NCBI GenBank assembly: GCA_965365345.1
Contig: CBDUBH010000017.1
Span: forward strand, 1 to 45,062
Length of the DNA: 45,062 nt
From: CBDUBH01 sp965365345
GTDB lineage: Bacteria > Bacteroidota > Ignavibacteria > Ignavibacteriales > SURF-24
Reading direction: 5' to 3'
Shown here piece by piece: positions 17,271-25,325 of this stretch. The translations under genes were made by a program, and so were the position numbers. Under the pieces are notes generated by a model that was not told where the DNA came from, ran no database searches, and saw nothing but the letters and a program-made list of their open reading frames with translations. Position 1 is the stretch's first letter. Each line of letters opens with the position of its first letter.

Positions 17271-18830
17271 TTATAATGGAATATTTGAATGTTTTTTGGG
17301 AGGATTTGTGTCTTTCTTAGTTGCCAATGATTGCAAAGCTCGTATGATTCTGAATCTGGTATTTCTCGGTTCAATTATATCATCAATATATCCGAATTTT
17401 GCAGCGACATAAGGATTTGCAAATTTATCTTTATATTCATTTTCTTTTTCAGTTAAGAATTTTGCTCTTTCTGCATCATCAGTAATTTCTTTTAATTCTT
17501 TTCCGTAAAGAACTTCTACTGCACCTTTTGGTCCCATAACTGCAATTTCAGCAGAAGGCCAAGCATAGTTGATATCACCGCGTAAATGTTTAGAACTCAT
17601 CACATCATAAGCGCCGCCGTAAGCTTTTCTTAAAATTACTGTAACTTTAGGAATTGTTGCTTCACCGTATGCAAATAATAATTTTGCTCCGTGAATAATT
17701 ATTCCTCCGTATTCCTGAGCAGTGCCGGGTAAAAATCCGGGAACGTCAACCAAAGTTACTACAGGAATGTTAAAAGCATCGCAAAATCTTACAAATCTTG
17801 CAGCTTTTCTCGATGAATTTATATCAAGAACGCCTGCCAAATAACTTGGCTGATTTGCAACTATACCAACTGATACTCCGTTAAATCTTGCAAACCCGGT
17901 AATGATGTTTGGCGCGTAATGTCTTTGAACTTCCAAAAATTCTTTATAATCAACAATTGCGTGAATCACGTCTTTAACATCATAAGGTTTATTGGGGTTA
18001 TCAGGAATTATGTAATTTAATGCATCTTCCAATCTGTCAATAGGATCATCACAAACAGCAACAGGTGGTTCTTCCAAATTATTTTGCGGTAAGTAACTCA
18101 ATAATTTTCTTATCAGTAAAATTCCTTCTTCTTCATTATCGGCAACAAAATGAGTTACACCTGATTTTGAACCGTGAACTGATGCACCGCCTAAATCTTC
18201 TTCGCTAACAACTTCGCCTGTAACGGTTTTTACAACTTTTGGTCCGGTAACAAACATATAGCTTGTACCTTTTGACATAATATTGAAATCGGTTAATGCC
18301 GGTGAATAAACGGCTCCGCCTGCGCAAGGACCAAATATTGCAGAGATCTGCGGAACAACTCCCGAAGCCATAATATTTCTTTGGAAAATTTCAGCATAGC
18401 CGCCCAAACTTTTTACACCTTCCTGAATACGTGCGCCGCCGCTATCATTAATTCCGATAAGCGGAGCTCCGTTTTTCATTGCCATATCCATAACTTTGCA
18501 GATCTTTTGTGCAAAAGTTTCTGAAAGTGATCCGCCGAAAACGGTAAAATCTTGTGAGAAAACATAAACCAATCTGCCGTCAATGGTTCCGTAACCTGTT
18601 ACAACGCCGTCACCTAAGAATTGCTGATCTTCCATACCGAAATCGGTATTTCTGTGGGTAACAAACATATCAAATTCTTCAAAACTTCCTTCATCAAGCA
18701 GCATATTGATTCTTTCGCGCGCGGTAAATTTACCTTTCTTATGCTGGGCTTCAATTCTTTTTTCGCCGCCGCCCAATCTTGCCTGTTCGCGCTTTTTCAT
18801 CAGACCCTGGAGTCTTTCTTCAATAGTCAT
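17271..18830 (-). CDS. mmdA: Methylmalonyl-CoA decarboxylase / acyl-CoA carboxyltransferase subunit
   Basis: 519 aa from ATG 18830, which has AGGAG about 5 nt upstream; the frame extends to a TTG at 18848 but that contains the ribosome-binding site. The crotonase-fold carboxyltransferase has two halves: N-half with GINDSGGARIQEGVKSLGGY and FGPCAGGAVYSPALTDF, and C-half with VPGFLPGTAQEYGGIIIHGA and AYGGAYDVMSSKHL, the acyl-CoA and biotin-pocket glycines. It moves CO2 from (S)-methylmalonyl-CoA to the carrier's biotin, giving propionyl-CoA. Run backward with a biotin carboxylase it would be PccB, but no biotin carboxylase gene is near and the membrane subunits adjoin, so a decarboxylase is favoured. 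Confidence 0.92.
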   Translation of the reverse strand: MTIEERLQGLMKKREQARLGGGEKRIEAQHKKGKFTARERINMLLDEGSFEEFDMFVTHRNTDFGMEDQQFLGDGVVTGYGTIDGRLVYVFSQDFTVFGGSLSETFAQKICKVMDMAMKNGAPLIGINDSGGARIQEGVKSLGGYAEIFQRNIMASGVVPQISAIFGPCAGGAVYSPALTDFNIMSKGTSYMFVTGPKVVKTVTGEVVSEEDLGGASVHGSKSGVTHFVADNEEEGILLIRKLLSYLPQNNLEEPPVAVCDDPIDRLEDALNYIIPDNPNKPYDVKDVIHAIVDYKEFLEVQRHYAPNIITGFARFNGVSVGIVANQPSYLAGVLDINSSRKAARFVRFCDAFNIPVVTLVDVPGFLPGTAQEYGGIIIHGAKLLFAYGEATIPKVTVILRKAYGGAYDVMSSKHLRGDINYAWPSAEIAVMGPKGAVEVLYGKELKEITDDAERAKFLTEKENEYKDKFANPYVAAKFGYIDDIIEPRNTRFRIIRALQSLATKKDTNPPKKHSNIPL

Positions 18831-18866
18831 TTGTTCTCCTAAAAACAATTTTTATTTTATTTAATC

Positions 18867-19268
18867 TTAATGTTCGCAAAGTTCGGTTAAAACTCCGTTT
18901 GTTGATTTCGGATGAAGGAATGCAATATTCAAACCTTCAGCGCCTTTTCTTGGAGCTTTATCAATTAATTGAATTCCTTTTTGTTCAACTTCTTTTAATG
19001 CATCAGAAAGATTGTTTACCGCAAAAGCAAGATGATGAATTCCTTCACCTTTCTTTTCTATGAATTTAGCGATAGGTCCATCTTCAGAAGTTGATTCTAA
19101 AAGTTCAATTTTTGTTTGTCCGACCATAAAAAAAGCGGTCTTTACTTTTTGATCCGCTACTTCTTCAACCGCATAACATTTTAGTCCTAAAACATTTTCA
19201 TAATATTTAATTGATTCGTCTAAATTTTTTACTGCTATTCCTATGTGTTCAATATGTGTCGGTGTCAT
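18867..19268 (-). CDS. mce: Methylmalonyl-CoA epimerase
   Basis: 133 aa, a single VOC-fold protein. It interconverts (R)- and (S)-methylmalonyl-CoA between mutase and decarboxylase. Metal ligands fit the family: His8 in HIEHIGIAV, His78 or His79 in GIHHLAFAV, Glu129 in LTELCEH. N-terminal pattern HIGIAVKNLDESIKYYENVL is typical. It lies 36 bp before the carboxyltransferase start and about 100 bp after the mutase stop, with a hairpin in between. GGATAT-type ribosome-binding sequence precedes the ATG. Confidence 0.93.
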   Translation of the reverse strand: MTPTHIEHIGIAVKNLDESIKYYENVLGLKCYAVEEVADQKVKTAFFMVGQTKIELLESTSEDGPIAKFIEKKGEGIHHLAFAVNNLSDALKEVEQKGIQLIDKAPRKGAEGLNIAFLHPKSTNGVLTELCEH

Positions 19269-19325
19269 TTTAATATCCTTTCAAAAATTTATTTTTGATT
19301 TATGATTCATTATTCATTTATAGAT

Positions 19326-19357
19326 AAAAATTGAAGAAGGCATTTGCCTTCTTCAAA
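19326..19357 (-). terminator. Hairpin with U-run between mutase and epimerase genes
   Basis: Near-perfect palindrome TTGAAGAAGGCA (19331-19342) and TGCCTTCTTCAA (19345-19356); on the - strand it is followed by TTTTTAT. It lies 11 bp after the mutase stop codon. It can end or reduce transcription, so the mutase may be expressed at a different level from the downstream decarboxylase genes. Confidence 0.7.
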
Positions 19358-19367
19358 ATCATTCTTA

Positions 19368-21050
19368 TTAGATAACAACGCTTTCTTTGTATTCGCCGAA
19401 AACATCGCGCATTGTGTTGCAAATTTCGCCGATGCTTGCGTAAACTTTTACTGCGTCAATAATATAAGGCATTAAATTAGCGTCGCCTTCAGCAGCTTTT
19501 TTAAGTTCAGCAAGTTTAGCATTCACTTCTTCATTATTTCTTTCGGAACGTATTTTGTTCAAGAATTTAATTTGTTCATCCTGAACTTTCATATCAATTT
19601 TCAATAGATCTTTCGGTTCACCTTCTTTGATCTGGAATTTATTTACGCCGACAACAATTCTCTCACCGGCTTCCATTTCTTTTGTAAATTGATAAGAAGA
19701 TTTTTGAATTTCACTTTGAACGTAACCGTTTTCAATTGCGCTTGCCATTCCGCCAAGTGAATCAACTTTTGAAATGTATTCCAAAGCTTCTTTTTCAATT
19801 TGATCTGTCAAAGCTTCTACATAATATGAACCTGCTAGCGGATCCATTGTATTTGTAACGCCGCTTTCGTGAGCTACAATTTGCTGTGTTCTTAAAGCGA
19901 TCATTACTGCTTCTTCTGTTGGTAAAGCTAAAGCTTCATCTTTTGAATTTGTATGAAGTGATTGTGTTCCGCCAAGAACTGCAGCCAAAGTTTGAATTGT
20001 TACACGAACTATATTATTGTTTACTTGTTGCGCAGTTAAAGTTGAACCTGCAGTTTGAGTATGGAATCTTAACATTTGAGATTTAGCTTTTTTAGCGTTA
20101 AATCTTTCTTTCATTAATTTTGCCCAGATTCTTCTTGCGGCTCTGTATTTTGCAACTTCTTCCAAAAGATCATTATGAGCATTAAAGAAAAATGATAATT
20201 GTCCGGCAAAATCATCAACATCCAATCCTGCTTTTACCGCAGCATCAACATAAGCGATACCATCAGCTAAGGTAAATCCGACTTCCTGCGCAGCAGTTGA
20301 ACCGGCTTCTCGAATATGATATCCCGAAATTGAAATTGTATTCCATTTAGGAACTTCTTTCGAACAGAATTCAAAAATATTTGTGATAAGACGCATAGAA
20401 GGTTTCGGCGGATAAATATAAGTTCCGCGAGCGATGTATTCTTTTAGAATATCATTTTGGATTGTTCCGCTGATTTTATCTCTGCCAACGCCTTGTTTTT
20501 CAGCAACAGCAATATACATTGCCAAAAGTACTGAAGCCGGAGCGTTAATTGTCATTGAAGTTGAAACTTTATCAAGCGGAATTTGATCGAACAAAATTTC
20601 CATATCTGCCAAAGTATCAATAGCAACGCCTACTTTGCCAACTTCACCATAAGACATTGAATCATCGCTATCGTAACCGATTTGTGTCGGTAAATCAAAT
20701 GCAACAGACAAACCTGATTGTCCTTGTGAAAGCAAATATCTGTATCTTTCGTTTGATTCTTTTGCTGTACCGAATCCTGCATATTGGCGCATAGTCCAAA
20801 ATCTTCCGCGGTACATTGTAGGCTGAACTCCACGGGTAAACGGATATTGTCCCGGAAATCCTATTCTTTCATTATAATCGTTTGAATTAGTATCATTTGG
20901 TATGTAAAGCGGTTTAACTTCGGTAAAAGATGCGGTTGTAAACTTCTTTGATCTTTCCGGAAATTTTTCAAGAGATTTTTTATAATTTTTTTCTTCCCAT
21001 TCTTGATACGCGCTTTGAACTTTCGATTTCAAATTATCAAGAGTATCCAT
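19368..21050 (-). CDS. Methylmalonyl-CoA mutase, large (catalytic) subunit
   Basis: 560 aa, matching the large-subunit-only type in which the B12-binding domain is a separate protein. The TIM-barrel catalytic domain shows GQYPFTRGVQPTMYRGRFW at the N-terminus with the acyl-CoA site, GQSGLSVAFDLPTQIGYDSD, HTQTAGSTLTAQQ (with active-site His/Gln), and TMDPLAGSYYVE. It interconverts succinyl-CoA and methylmalonyl-CoA with adenosylcobalamin. No small B12 subunit and no MeaB chaperone are in the window, so these must be elsewhere. First gene of the leftward propionyl cluster; GGACAC lies before the ATG. I see no cobalamin riboswitch in the 285 bp upstream. Confidence 0.94.
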   Translation of the reverse strand: MDTLDNLKSKVQSAYQEWEEKNYKKSLEKFPERSKKFTTASFTEVKPLYIPNDTNSNDYNERIGFPGQYPFTRGVQPTMYRGRFWTMRQYAGFGTAKESNERYRYLLSQGQSGLSVAFDLPTQIGYDSDDSMSYGEVGKVGVAIDTLADMEILFDQIPLDKVSTSMTINAPASVLLAMYIAVAEKQGVGRDKISGTIQNDILKEYIARGTYIYPPKPSMRLITNIFEFCSKEVPKWNTISISGYHIREAGSTAAQEVGFTLADGIAYVDAAVKAGLDVDDFAGQLSFFFNAHNDLLEEVAKYRAARRIWAKLMKERFNAKKAKSQMLRFHTQTAGSTLTAQQVNNNIVRVTIQTLAAVLGGTQSLHTNSKDEALALPTEEAVMIALRTQQIVAHESGVTNTMDPLAGSYYVEALTDQIEKEALEYISKVDSLGGMASAIENGYVQSEIQKSSYQFTKEMEAGERIVVGVNKFQIKEGEPKDLLKIDMKVQDEQIKFLNKIRSERNNEEVNAKLAELKKAAEGDANLMPYIIDAVKVYASIGEICNTMRDVFGEYKESVVI

Positions 21051-21284
21051 TTTAAGTGTCCTTTATTTTAATAAAAATTTTTATCTTAAACTTATTTTTT
21101 ATTTTAATAACAATTTTAATGCCTTAATCGGAAGTTTAAAAATTATATCTTTTTTGTTGAAAAATTGGGCATTAAACGGGTACTGCATTTCAGATTAAAG
21201 ATTTTTTATTGTGAATTTTCTCACTTTTTAGAATTTAAAATCTATTTTGAAAAAAATTTTATTAAATTTTTTATTTACAGATAC

Positions 21285-21313
21285 TTGACAAGAGAAGGAT
21301 TTTTAATTATTTT
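21285..21313 (+). promoter_or_regulatory. Predicted promoter of tRNA-Asn
   Basis: TTGACA at 21285-21290, then 17 nt, then TATTTT at 21308-21313; the tRNA begins 23 nt further on. The -35 is a perfect sigma-70-type box; the -10 is a partial match. Confidence 0.55.
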
Positions 21314-21335
21314 TATTACTCAAAATTGATTTGAT

Positions 21336-21407
21336 TCCGCGATAGCTCAATGGTAGAGCACTCGGCTGTTAACCGAGTGGTTGTAGGTTCGAGCCCTACT
21401 CGCGGAG
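21336..21407 (+). tRNA. tRNA-Asn (GTT anticodon)
   Basis: Cloverleaf readable by eye: acceptor TCCGCGA (21336-21342) pairs with TCGCGGA (21400-21406), discriminator G at 21407. The anticodon arm CTCGG...CCGAG encloses the anticodon GTT for asparagine, and the T arm contains GGTTCGAGCC. The 3' CCA is not encoded. A terminator follows within 5 bp. The 3' end is copied in decayed form after the next gene. Confidence 0.95.
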
Positions 21408-21411
21408 CAAA

Positions 21412-21444
21412 AAAAAGCGAACTTTTTAGTTCGCTTTTTTTATT
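21412..21444 (+). terminator. Terminator after tRNA-Asn, first copy
   Basis: Stem AAAAAGCGAACT (21412-21423), loop of 4, AGTTCGCTTTTT (21428-21439), T-run. The same hairpin, with the same flanks, occurs again at 21766-21797. Confidence 0.85.
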
Positions 21445-21456
21445 TTAAATTAATTT

Positions 21457-21714
21457 ATGATAAAATTTTATACTTACGTTTTATACTCACAAACATTCAA
21501 TAAAATCTATATCGGGCAAACTTCAGATCTAAATAGAAGATTGAGCGATCATAATTCAGGCAAATCTACTCATACATCAAGATATATTCCTTGGGAAATT
21601 TTTTATTCTGAAGGATTTTCTTCAAGAAGTGAAGCTATGAAAAGAGAAAAGCAGCTTAAATCTCAAAAAGAACGTGAATTCATTTGGAATTTGCTCAATG
21701 ATAGAGTCCTTTAG
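21457..21714 (+). CDS. Free-standing GIY-YIG nuclease-domain protein
   Basis: 85 aa, almost entirely one GIY-YIG domain of the UPF0213/URI type. Visible: FYTYVLYS (the GIY strand), then KIYIGQTSDLNRRLSDHNSG (YIG, catalytic Arg) and SEGFSSRSEAMKREKQLKSQ (catalytic Glu and a basic helix). Such proteins cut or nick DNA or are domesticated; the function of stand-alone ones is poorly known. The gene lies in a segment of about 356 bp bracketed by direct repeats of the tRNA-Asn 3' end plus terminator, which suggests insertion at the tRNA gene as a homing-like unit or between tandem tRNAs. Confidence 0.9.
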   Translation: MIKFYTYVLYSQTFNKIYIGQTSDLNRRLSDHNSGKSTHTSRYIPWEIFYSEGFSSRSEAMKREKQLKSQKEREFIWNLLNDRVL

Positions 21715-21722
21715 CTAACGGA

Positions 21723-21765
21723 TTAACTGAGTGATTTTATTCTCATAAGTACTACTCTCGGAGCA
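21723..21765 (+). pseudogene. Decayed copy of the tRNA-Asn 3' half
   Basis: TTAACTGAGTG (21723-21733) matches the anticodon-arm end TTAACCGAGTG of the tRNA with one change, and CTACTCTCGGAGCA (21752-21765) matches its 3' acceptor end with one change. The T arm in between is scrambled. It can no longer form a tRNA. Confidence 0.7.
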
Positions 21766-21797
21766 AAAAAAGCGAACTTTTTAGTTCGCTTTTTTTA
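21766..21797 (+). terminator. Terminator, second copy, after GIY-YIG gene
   Basis: Same hairpin as at 21412: AAAAAGCGAACT and AGTTCGCTTTTT with a 4-nt loop and T-run. Better conserved than the tRNA remnant just before it, so it is probably still used, now by the GIY-YIG gene. Confidence 0.8.
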
Positions 21798-22005
21798 TTT
21801 TAAAACTAATTTTCAAAAATTATTTTGATGTATTCTTTCCGGATTATACAAAATAGATTTGCTCATTTCTGTAATCTCAAAAACAAATTATAATAAAATA
21901 TAAAACTTAGCTTTAATAAATTTTTAATAATGATATTTATCAAATTTCGCTTACTATTTTTTGATATTTTGAAATTCAGATTCTTAATAAAATGACACAG
22001 AAAAT

Positions 22006-23298
22006 CTATTTTTGCTCAAGCAAAATAAGAATTTCTAAATTTGAAGTTCCGGGAAACATGTCAATCGGAACTATTTCTTTAATATGGTATCCGTGCTTTT
22101 TCCATTCATTTATTTCGACGGGAATTTGTTCTATTCCGCAAAATATATGAAGTACTTTTTGAGGATTTCTTTCGGCAATTATTTTAACCACATCTTTTTC
22201 AGTTCCGTTTCTCGGAGGATCCAGCAAAAAAACTTCCGACTTATTTGCTTCCGGAAGAAAATCTTCAAGATCTTCACCCGTAATTCTTTTTGCAGTAAAT
22301 CTTATTTTGCTTTTTGAAGGATTGAATTTTGCGTTTTCAATTGCCGAACGGATCGAATTTCCTTCGAGTTCAATTCCAATGATTTCATTAAAATTATCTG
22401 CCAAATAAATCGAAAATAATCCGTAGCCGCAATATAGATCTATCAATCTTTCATTTTCACTTCCCGTTAAAAGCCGTTTTGCTTCCTTTAAAAAATCAGG
22501 GACTGCAGAAAAATTTATTTGCGAAAAAGATGTTGGATGATATGAATATTTTTTATCATCAATTTTAATAAAAAGTTTTTCGGGACCGAAAAGTTTTTTA
22601 AAATTAAGAGCATCACCGGGGCGTTCATTTTCCAAATAATAATCTGATTTAGTCGGGTCAAAATAAATAAAAGATGAAATTATGTTTACTTCAAAATTTT
22701 TAAATTCATCGGCAAGCGCTTTTATTCTTCTGACAACCGCGGCATGTAAAGTATGAACATTGAAAATAACGGAGAATTCTGTATAGTTTCCTCGTATAAT
22801 TAAAAAGTTTAAACTTTTCGAAATAATTTTGAATGATGGTTCATTTAATTTTCTTGAAACAAAAGAATAAATTTTGTTATGTTCTTCAGGTTCAAGATTT
22901 GATTCCTGGAAATATAAATCTTTTTTAACCGGTAGTTTTCTGTTTAGAAGAAGCAGAAATTTTTCTTCCTCAGAATATAATTTCCTTTTTGTTGTTGTCC
23001 TGTAATTTCTGCTTTTTACTGAAGGAATAATTTTCCCGGGTTTTTCAGGAATATTTTTTCGATCCCAGAATTCACTAAGCGCTTCATTTTTTATTTTAAT
23101 TTCATCTTCATATTTGAAATTTGAAAAAGGTTCAGCTTCGTTAAAGTAAATATTCCCTTTTATTTTTTGCCTTATCTTTTCTTCAATTATTTTTGAAAAA
23201 CTTTCTCCGGTTTTTATTACGAAATTTTCACTACCGCGAAAAGTTTTTCTTTCTTTTTTATATTCTTGGTTAAATTCTTTTTTAATATTCTTTTTCAG
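22006..23298 (-). CDS. TrmA/RlmD-type 23S rRNA or tRNA m5U methyltransferase, probable CTG start
   Basis: The C-terminal half is a clear class I SAM methyltransferase of the TrmA/RlmC/RlmD family: IDLYCGYGLFSIYLADNF, LLDPPRNG, the catalytic-Cys strand VLHIFCGIEQIP, and DMFPGTSNLEILILL at the end. The only ATG/GTG/TTG in frame is a TTG at 22635 that would give 209 aa and lose the RNA-binding half. Reading back by eye, the frame stays open to a TGA at 23353-23355. A CTG at 23298 gives (M)KKNIKKEFNQEYKKERK and has GGAG 5 nt upstream, so I place the start there: 430 aa, the family length. The residue before the last Glu is Asn where His is usual. Start codon is inference. Confidence 0.75.
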   Translation of the reverse strand: MKKNIKKEFNQEYKKERKTFRGSENFVIKTGESFSKIIEEKIRQKIKGNIYFNEAEPFSNFKYEDEIKIKNEALSEFWDRKNIPEKPGKIIPSVKSRNYRTTTKRKLYSEEEKFLLLLNRKLPVKKDLYFQESNLEPEEHNKIYSFVSRKLNEPSFKIISKSLNFLIIRGNYTEFSVIFNVHTLHAAVVRRIKALADEFKNFEVNIISSFIYFDPTKSDYYLENERPGDALNFKKLFGPEKLFIKIDDKKYSYHPTSFSQINFSAVPDFLKEAKRLLTGSENERLIDLYCGYGLFSIYLADNFNEIIGIELEGNSIRSAIENAKFNPSKSKIRFTAKRITGEDLEDFLPEANKSEVFLLDPPRNGTEKDVVKIIAERNPQKVLHIFCGIEQIPVEINEWKKHGYHIKEIVPIDMFPGTSNLEILILLEQK

Positions 23299-23359
23299 AA
23301 ATTCTCCGTAATTTTTATGATTCTTTTCCTGTAAATCATTTGAATTTATTAGTCAAAAA

Positions 23360-23728
23360 TTAATTAATGAATCTTATTGTGAACGGATATTTAAAATCCA
23401 AACCGTCATTTGCTTTTAAAGCGGCAACAATTATAAGCACAATTTCAGCAACTGTCAAAACAGCAACGATCGCAATTCCTACAATTAAAAGCATTAAAAT
23501 AAATCCTATTATAAAATAGATTGTCATACTGATCTGAAAATTCAATGATTCTTTTGCATGTTTTTGAACAAATGGCATTTCATCTTTTTTCAAAAGATAA
23601 ATAAGAAGCGGAGCAATAATATTGCCGAACGGAAATACAAATCCTGCAAATGCACTTAAATGAGAAGCGAGCGCCCATTGTTTTTCTTCTTTTGTTAATG
23701 TAGTTTCGCGGAAAGTTTCTTCGTTCAT
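23360..23728 (-). CDS. DUF4870-family small membrane protein
   Basis: 122 aa from ATG 23728, which has GAGGTG about 5 nt upstream; the frame can be extended 15 codons but without a signal. The pattern is typical of DUF4870: a polar N-terminus, KEEKQWALASHLSAFAGFVFP, a first hydrophobic stretch, KKDEMPFVQKHAKESLNFQ, then two further hydrophobic helices. About three to four membrane segments in total. The function of the family is unknown. The gene ends 61 bp after the upstream methyltransferase's start region and appears to be a single-gene unit. Confidence 0.85.
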   Translation of the reverse strand: MNEETFRETTLTKEEKQWALASHLSAFAGFVFPFGNIIAPLLIYLLKKDEMPFVQKHAKESLNFQISMTIYFIIGFILMLLIVGIAIVAVLTVAEIVLIIVAALKANDGLDFKYPFTIRFIN

Positions 23729-23857
23729 TGTACACCTCTTTTTTCTTGCAAATATAAAAATTTTTAAGATCAATTCAACTTTGAAATTTTCTTTTAAATA
23801 TTTTGGAAAACTTTTTCAAGGATTTTTAATTCGATAAACATCTAATCATTTTTTAAA

Positions 23858-23887
23858 AATAAAAATCCCGCCTTCTAGCGGGATCTT
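23858..23887 (-). terminator. Terminator after the Rrf2 regulator gene
   Basis: ATCCCGC (23865-23871) and GCGGGAT (23878-23884) with a 6-nt loop, followed on the - strand by TTTTTATTTTT. It ends the leftward transcript that carries the Rrf2 regulator and probably the whole SUF cluster. Confidence 0.8.
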
Positions 23888-23910
23888 AATTCTATTGAGT
23901 AAATACTACA

Positions 23911-24375
23911 CTATTGAATATTTTGAAGTTGATTTACTTTTTGTTCAAGATCTAATTCCGAGCCCATCAGATCTTTTAAAGTTGTTTGTTTTAAAACTTT
24001 ATCAACTGAATTTTGAACCACACGCCACAGTGAACGCACTGAACAATCAACTGTGTGTGTGCAAATTGATTCGGCTCCAGCGTGATCTCCGCAGAATTGT
24101 TCTTCTTCAAATAATCTTCCGCCTAAAGTTGCAAGCACATCCGAAATTATAATTTTATCTGGAGATTTTGCCAAAGTGTAGCCGCCTACTTGTCCGCGTT
24201 CACTTTCCAAAAATCCGCCCAACCGCAAAATGCGCAACAGCTTTGCTACATTATGCTGCGATATTCCTTCGGATTGACTGATTTCAGGGATTGTTAATGA
24301 TTTATTGATCTTGTAAAATTTTGCAATCCGCAATAAACAACGCAATCCGTATTCTTCCTGAGCGCTGAACTTCAT
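23911..24375 (-). CDS. Rrf2/IscR-family Fe-S regulator
   Basis: 154 aa. Winged-helix DNA-binding domain at the N-terminus (SAQEEYGLRCLLRIAKF; SLTIPEISQSEGISQHNVAKLLRILRLGGFLES; RGQVGGYTLAK). Three cysteines in the spacing of [2Fe-2S] ligands follow: Cys95, Cys105 and Cys111. The dimerisation helix and an acidic C-terminal tail come next. It is the last gene of the leftward SUF cluster, 9 bp after the bacilliredoxin gene, and probably senses cluster status to control that operon. A perfect inverted repeat at the sufB promoter is the likely target; that link is inference. Confidence 0.9.
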   Translation of the reverse strand: MKFSAQEEYGLRCLLRIAKFYKINKSLTIPEISQSEGISQHNVAKLLRILRLGGFLESERGQVGGYTLAKSPDKIIISDVLATLGGRLFEEEQFCGDHAGAESICTHTVDCSVRSLWRVVQNSVDKVLKQTTLKDLMGSELDLEQKVNQLQNIQ

Positions 24376-24384
24376 TTTTTCACC

Positions 24385-24915
24385 TTAGGAAATTCTTGGA
24401 ATTTTTGATCCGCAGAATTGTCCGTATTCAAGTTGTGCAAATTTTTCAGCTGGAATTGATGGTCCCTGTTTTATACAGTGTTCGTTAAATTGATCAACCA
24501 GATCAGCTGAAATTTCTTCCGGTCCGCGACCTTCAATTTCGAATCTTTGCATTGCATAAACCGGTTTTCCGTTTTTGAATAATGCAATAAAAGGTGATGA
24601 CGGAGGAATATTTTTCATGTATTCACGAACTCTTGCAACCGCTTCTTTTTCCATTCCCGCAAAAACTGTTGTAATGTGATCCGGAATTACTTTATTTTGC
24701 AATGCCAAATTTACTCCGGGGCGCGCACTTCCGGCAGCGCATCCGCAAACAGAATTTATAAAAACTAAAACCGTACCTGAATTTTCGTTCGATAAAAATT
24801 TATCAACATCTGATGCTGATAACAATTCTTGAAAGCCTGTAAAAGTTAATTCATCACGCATTGGTTGAACTGATTCAGGATCATAATTCGGTGCATTTCT
24901 ATTAATATTGAACAT
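24385..24915 (-). CDS. BrxA/BrxB-family bacilliredoxin
   Basis: 176 aa from ATG 24915 (a TTG one codon earlier is also in frame). A thioredoxin-fold protein of the YphP/YqiW family with the CGC redox motif (VCGCAAGSARPG, Cys57 and Cys59), an N-terminal helical segment MRDELTFTGFQELL, and PPSSPFIALFKNGKPVYAMQR. In Firmicutes the family removes bacillithiol from oxidised proteins; other lineages may use it for thiol repair. It ends 9 bp before the Rrf2 regulator gene and follows the SUF genes after 410 bp, suggesting a redox or Fe-S role. Confidence 0.88.
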   Translation of the reverse strand: MFNINRNAPNYDPESVQPMRDELTFTGFQELLSASDVDKFLSNENSGTVLVFINSVCGCAAGSARPGVNLALQNKVIPDHITTVFAGMEKEAVARVREYMKNIPPSSPFIALFKNGKPVYAMQRFEIEGRGPEEISADLVDQFNEHCIKQGPSIPAEKFAQLEYGQFCGSKIPRIS

Positions 24916-25325
24916 CAATTTTTCCTTTCTGAAAAATTAAATTTTGATTGAAATTTTATTTTCTAAATTTTGTTTTTATTTAATTCTAAAATCAAATTCT
25001 GATTTAATAATTATTTTTTTAGATTCTTCGCTTCGCTCAGAATGACAATTTTATTATCTAATTTGTCATTTCGGAGTTTAACGACTGAGAAATCTGAGTC
25101 TTTAATATTCCTCTCTTCGTTCGAAATGACTGTTCTGTTTTGTCATTGCGAATGTTAGCGAAGCAATCTTTGCTTTTTAAAGATTTCTAATCCCGATTTA
25201 ATCAGGATTCGAAATGATATCTATTCAAAATTGCTTTTCTTAAAACATTTTAGTCATTCCGGTTTGTCCGGAATCAGACGAAAATCTACTTTTCTTTGAA
25301 AACTGTAAACTGACAACTATTAACT
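24916..25325. repeat. Gene-free stretch with short dispersed-repeat fragments
   Basis: No gene is seen here. From 25021 to 25280 it contains fragments such as TTCGCTTCGCTCAGAATGAC, TCGTTCGAAATGAC (25117-25130) and GTCATTCCGG-TTGTCCGGAATC (25253-25275). Two of these recur at 29621-29643 and near 29673. Looks like decayed dispersed repeats with small palindromes. AACTGTAAACTGACAACTAT near 25301 resembles the stretch before the ABC gene at 345-378. Confidence 0.6.

Noticed and set aside
21051..21335. Possible cobalamin riboswitch before methylmalonyl-CoA mutase
   Set aside because: No B12-box-like sequence was found on the - strand; nothing more than AT-rich sequence and the tRNA promoter on the + strand.
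22006..22635. Methyltransferase gene taken as a truncated 209-aa gene with TTG start
   Set aside because: The frame remains open for another 230-240 codons upstream with protein-like composition and no stop, so truncation is an effect of start-codon rules, not of gene loss.
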